Below, piece after piece: positions 62,701 through 64,000 of a stretch of 64,000 nt of DNA (positions are counted from its first letter, which is position 1; each line of letters opens with the position of its first letter). The stretch lies in assembly GCF_947623445.1 (NCBI RefSeq), contig NC_135243.1, positions 5,024,501-5,088,500 of the forward strand, written 5' to 3'. The translations under genes and the position numbers were made by a program. The notes under the pieces were generated by a model that saw only the letters and a list, made by a program, of their open reading frames with translations, ran no database searches and was not told the DNA's origin. Origin of the DNA: Clavelina lepadiformis. Taxonomy: Eukaryota; Chordata; Ascidiacea; Aplousobranchia; Clavelinidae.

Positions 62701-63779
62701 ATTTTAAAAATATTAAATAAAACTAAGTTATGTATGTTTAATCATTATTTTGTTCTAAACGGTTTTATGGCATCATCTAACATCACTAATGGACCTCCGT
62801 CGGCCCGACAAAGATCTTTTGGACAGCGTAAAAACACCGTGTCTAGCTTGCTACCCATTAGCGGCAGAGGAGCTACAATCGCTATAGCGAGAATAGCTCG
62901 TTGTAGTTGTCGGACCGACAACTACGTGCTATCTGGGATTTGTTTAGGCTTATGGTTATGAAGAGGATATTAGAGATGATGGAGAAGTTTCACTCTTTTT
63001 TGGATCTTCAATTGATTTTGAAGATGAAATTAATTTGCTGGACTCTAAAAATCTTCGATGGGGCGAAGAAGTTGTTGATGACAAAATTCCGATTTCTTAT
63101 AGAATAGAAGATAAGCTTAGTAAGTTTTGCGTTTCGAGTATGTACTCAAATCCTGTTTTTTGATTATTTTTAAGTATACACTTATTTACAGAATCAATTC
63201 CGTAAGTGGAATCAAAAAGGCTCAGAAGAAGTTTGAGGAGCTGACTTGTTTAAAATTTAAGTCTTACTCACCCTCATCACCTACTCACCACTTCAATTAC
63301 AAGACGTCAGCACGTTGTTGGTATGGGACATGTGTTGATATTAGATCATTTTGTTTAACCTCACAATACCCTCAACGCACTTTTAAAAATGAATATTTTT
63401 AGAACGATGTTAATTTTTAGTACCAGTGGGTACATCATTTTTGATACATCATATTTGTTTATGAAAATAACATAATTTATTAGCATTTAGATTTAGCTGG
63501 CTAGCTTTTCATTGGCAGTAGGTCTTTAGAATTGTCAATTAACAACAAGCCCAATGTCGTTCAAAAGCGTGTATTAAACACATTGTTCATAAACCACAGG
63601 GCTGCAATGGGAAAAAGAACTACGCCAGAAGAAGACAACACGATTGGGCTCGCTGACGGATGCTATCAAATGGGAATTGTTTTTCATGAAATGATGCACA
63701 CACTCGGCTTTTTCCATGAGCAAACAAGACCTGATCGTGATGAACATGTCAAAATTCTTTGGGAAAATATGAAAGAAAT
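53768..63779 (+). CDS. Membrane-anchored antistasin-domain / astacin metalloprotease (3' end uncertain)
   Basis: Exons: 53768-53813 (MENFQVGLHSTANAQ), 53892-54029, 56343-56405, 56531-56694, 62948-63119, about 63192-63320 and 63600 onward. Exon 2 has a basic run (ERKRKNP) then a hydrophobic helix (IAVALIFVAGLACTLILVL), a type II signal anchor. Exon 4 encodes an antistasin-like cysteine module (CSFSCPFGYEVDNNNCPVSC then LC) and then FEGDI, the aspartate-switch motif that keeps astacin zymogens inactive. Exon 5 ends the propeptide and starts the catalytic domain (NLRWGEEVVDDKIPISYRI). Exon 6 holds the LTC cysteine. Exon 7 has the zinc motif HEMMHTLGFFHEQTRPDRD (HExxHxxGxxH). Phases fit for exons 1-5 and for 6-7 using the donor at 63321. 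The canonical join of exons 5 and 6 shifts the frame by one, and a stop follows WENM soon after, before the expected Met-turn. So the gene may be decaying, misread, or continue beyond the window. Confidence 0.75.
54372..55439 (+). mobile_element. Mutator-like (MULE) transposon, 1068 bp, with transposase remnant
   Basis: Ends share CACGACATATGGCC with the foldback element at 50354. A perfect 9-bp target duplication GGTACCTTA flanks it (54363-54371 and 55440-55448). Long inverted arms (about 170-200 bp) carry the same degenerate units. The centre encodes the C-terminal end of a MULE transposase (54689-55027). It is nested inside the hAT element 54267-56013, so it inserted later. Internally deleted: the catalytic core is missing. 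Confidence 0.9.
54689..55027 (+). pseudogene. MULE transposase C-terminal fragment
   Basis: The frame shows GEARTNNKVEGHHNLINRM, then HPTIWKFIEALRKLQNINKN, then (after one in-frame stop at 54872) VKRRKYKDLDARLQTIVEDF and IFDFLRGIAHNL before the end. The NN.VEG.HN motif, the P..W.FI..L segment and the closing FLR.IAHN motif are those that follow the DDE core in animal MULE transposases. Only about 110 residues remain of a family that usually has several hundred; no DDE residues are present. Confidence 0.8.
56695..57632. other. Astacin-gene intron left of the 5.3-kb element
   Basis: An open frame at 56753-57187 lacks domain-like sequence and codon regularity; treated as intron. Confidence 0.4.
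58118..61314 (-). CDS. DUF4806-like protein gene within the 5.3-kb element
   Basis: Start at 61314. Exon 1 (61098-61314) has MSNKKFAIVHFYEEDSVAVV, then ITCFWPPKG, then GIPPCGDWNQFAAKILKET. Exon 2 (to about 60901) continues DNYKSARKKCEKAV. Small linker exons follow at about 60645-60697, 60405-60505 and 59968-60034. Exon 6 (about 59610-59830) has LLLERIWRQVKQNSVMLQSL and LPIDSFEDFDRVESLLAEKS. Exon 7 (about 59232-59400) has ISYLETIGGITAKDVISMML and NWMGKGHK. Exon 8 (58118-58262) is the basic tail ending GMRA. The pattern (N-terminal WPP / CxDW region, linker, LP...F...E..L, YL...GG, NW.G) is that of DUF4806 proteins, whose role is unknown and which are often linked to mobile DNA (recollection, not checked). 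Most junctions fit in phase; the exon 4-5 join does not with the simplest borders, so either a border is misread or the copy has a frameshift. Confidence 0.65.
58324..59126. mobile_element. TA-flanked miniature inverted-repeat element (803 bp) in the last intron of the DUF4806-like gene
   Basis: A perfect 24-bp inverted repeat starts AGGTACCTGTACCGAATAAG, with TA on both sides (58322-58323 and 59127-59128), as for mariner-type insertions. The motif GGGCCTTATTA recurs inside in both orientations, including a palindrome around 58506-58542. No transposase. Confidence 0.85.
61456..61635 (-). CDS. Short basic frame (59 aa) of the 5.3-kb element
   Basis: ATG at 61635; residues include VSDRTLRRHAAARAERHNIF then a hydrophobic VAVLLLLMVAAERL before the stop. 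A short S-(D/R)-RT-x-RRH start is reminiscent of zinc-poor N-termini of some transposase-domain proteins, but this is an impression. It lies upstream of, and on the same strand as, the DUF4806-like gene, and could be the leftover 5' part of a deleted second gene or a leader exon. Confidence 0.3.
   Translation of the reverse strand: MASAQNMHTSIVSDRTLRRHAAARAERHNIFFQQSDEERSDPVAVLLLLMVAAERLISA
61636..62770. other. Non-coding inner part of the 5.3-kb element
   Basis: AT-rich sequence with no domain-like frame; probably promoter/leader of the element's minus-strand genes and remains of a deletion. Confidence 0.35.
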
Positions 63780-64000
63780 AAGAAAGAAAAAAACTGCTGG
63801 TCGAATCTAACAGTTTGGTAGGATAGGGTTGTTCTTTAACCCAAATCAACACTGAAATTCTTGCATTCGAAGTACACGCTCGTTTACAGAGATTGTAACT
63901 TTTACCGCTACCGAGCGGTAAAACACCGCGTTCATTTGCAAAAAGAAGGTCACATTGTGTTTTTTATCCTTTGAGGTCAATAGTCGTTTTTGTTTCATAA

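Larger units (their letters stand above)
57633..62937 (-). mobile_element. 5.3-kb inverted-repeat element carrying a spliced DUF4806-like gene
   Basis: Its ends are CCCAGATAGCACGT (57633-57646) and the exact complement at 62924-62937, with looser inverted similarity over roughly the outer 160-200 bases (shared CAAAATCTTTGTCGG-type blocks). The flanking dinucleotide AT on both sides (57631-57632, 62938-62939) may be a 2-bp target duplication. Near the right end lies a near-perfect palindrome, GTAGTTGTCGG/A/CCGACAACTAC. On the minus strand it carries a 59-codon frame (61456-61635) and an eight-exon gene with a DUF4806-like domain (58118-61314), but no recognised transposase. It sits in the astacin gene's intron, ending 10 bases before exon 5. 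I cannot assign a superfamily; the AT duplication resembles ISL2EU. Confidence 0.75.

Overview
This window looks like nuclear DNA of an invertebrate animal. It is AT-rich, and its genes are split by short GT-AG introns (plus one GC-AG intron). The genes are animal families: thrombospondin/VWA, TCF25, PIGT, ZNRF, a CUB receptor-like protein, Rab GTPases, SYCP3 and an astacin protease. The compact introns, abundance of DNA transposons and lack of recognisable retroelements would fit a tunicate (ascidian-like) genome, but nothing here proves the species.

Layout: 64-3981 (+) is the 3' part of a TSP1-repeat/VWA protein. 4577-9794 (-) is TCF25 and 10072-11733 (-) is an intronless PIGT. A divergent unidentified gene starts at 11986 (+), and its first intron holds a nested stack of transposons: piggyBac (12058-15466) containing PIF/Harbinger (12492-14577) containing a hAT element (13913-14204). 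15.8-19.4 kb carries four small cut-and-paste elements. 20822-23881 (+) is a ZNRF1/2-type E3 ligase. 24-27.4 kb is gene-poor. A possible small spliced gene lies at 27447-28028 (+), and 28707-32596 (+) is a nine-exon CUB/transmembrane gene. 34669-45150 (+) is a tandem array of three Rab GTPase genes with the same six-exon plan. 46085-49295 (-) is SYCP3. 49.3-53.7 kb is repeat-rich, including a Mutator-like foldback element. 53768 to at least 63779 (+) is a membrane-anchored antistasin/astacin metalloprotease gene whose introns host a second Mutator-like element inside a hAT element, and a 5.3-kb inverted-repeat element (57633-62937) with its own spliced DUF4806-like gene.

The host genes do not form one pathway; this is an ordinary animal gene neighbourhood. 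The most unusual items are the 5.3-kb DUF4806 element; the Mutator-like family with perfect 9-bp target duplications; the Rab array, in which one paralogue has lost the catalytic switch-II glutamine; the antistasin/astacin domain fusion; and a duplicated 104-bp nearly invariant sequence with hairpins. All exon joins were read by eye from splice sites and reading phase; no alignment or database search was run.
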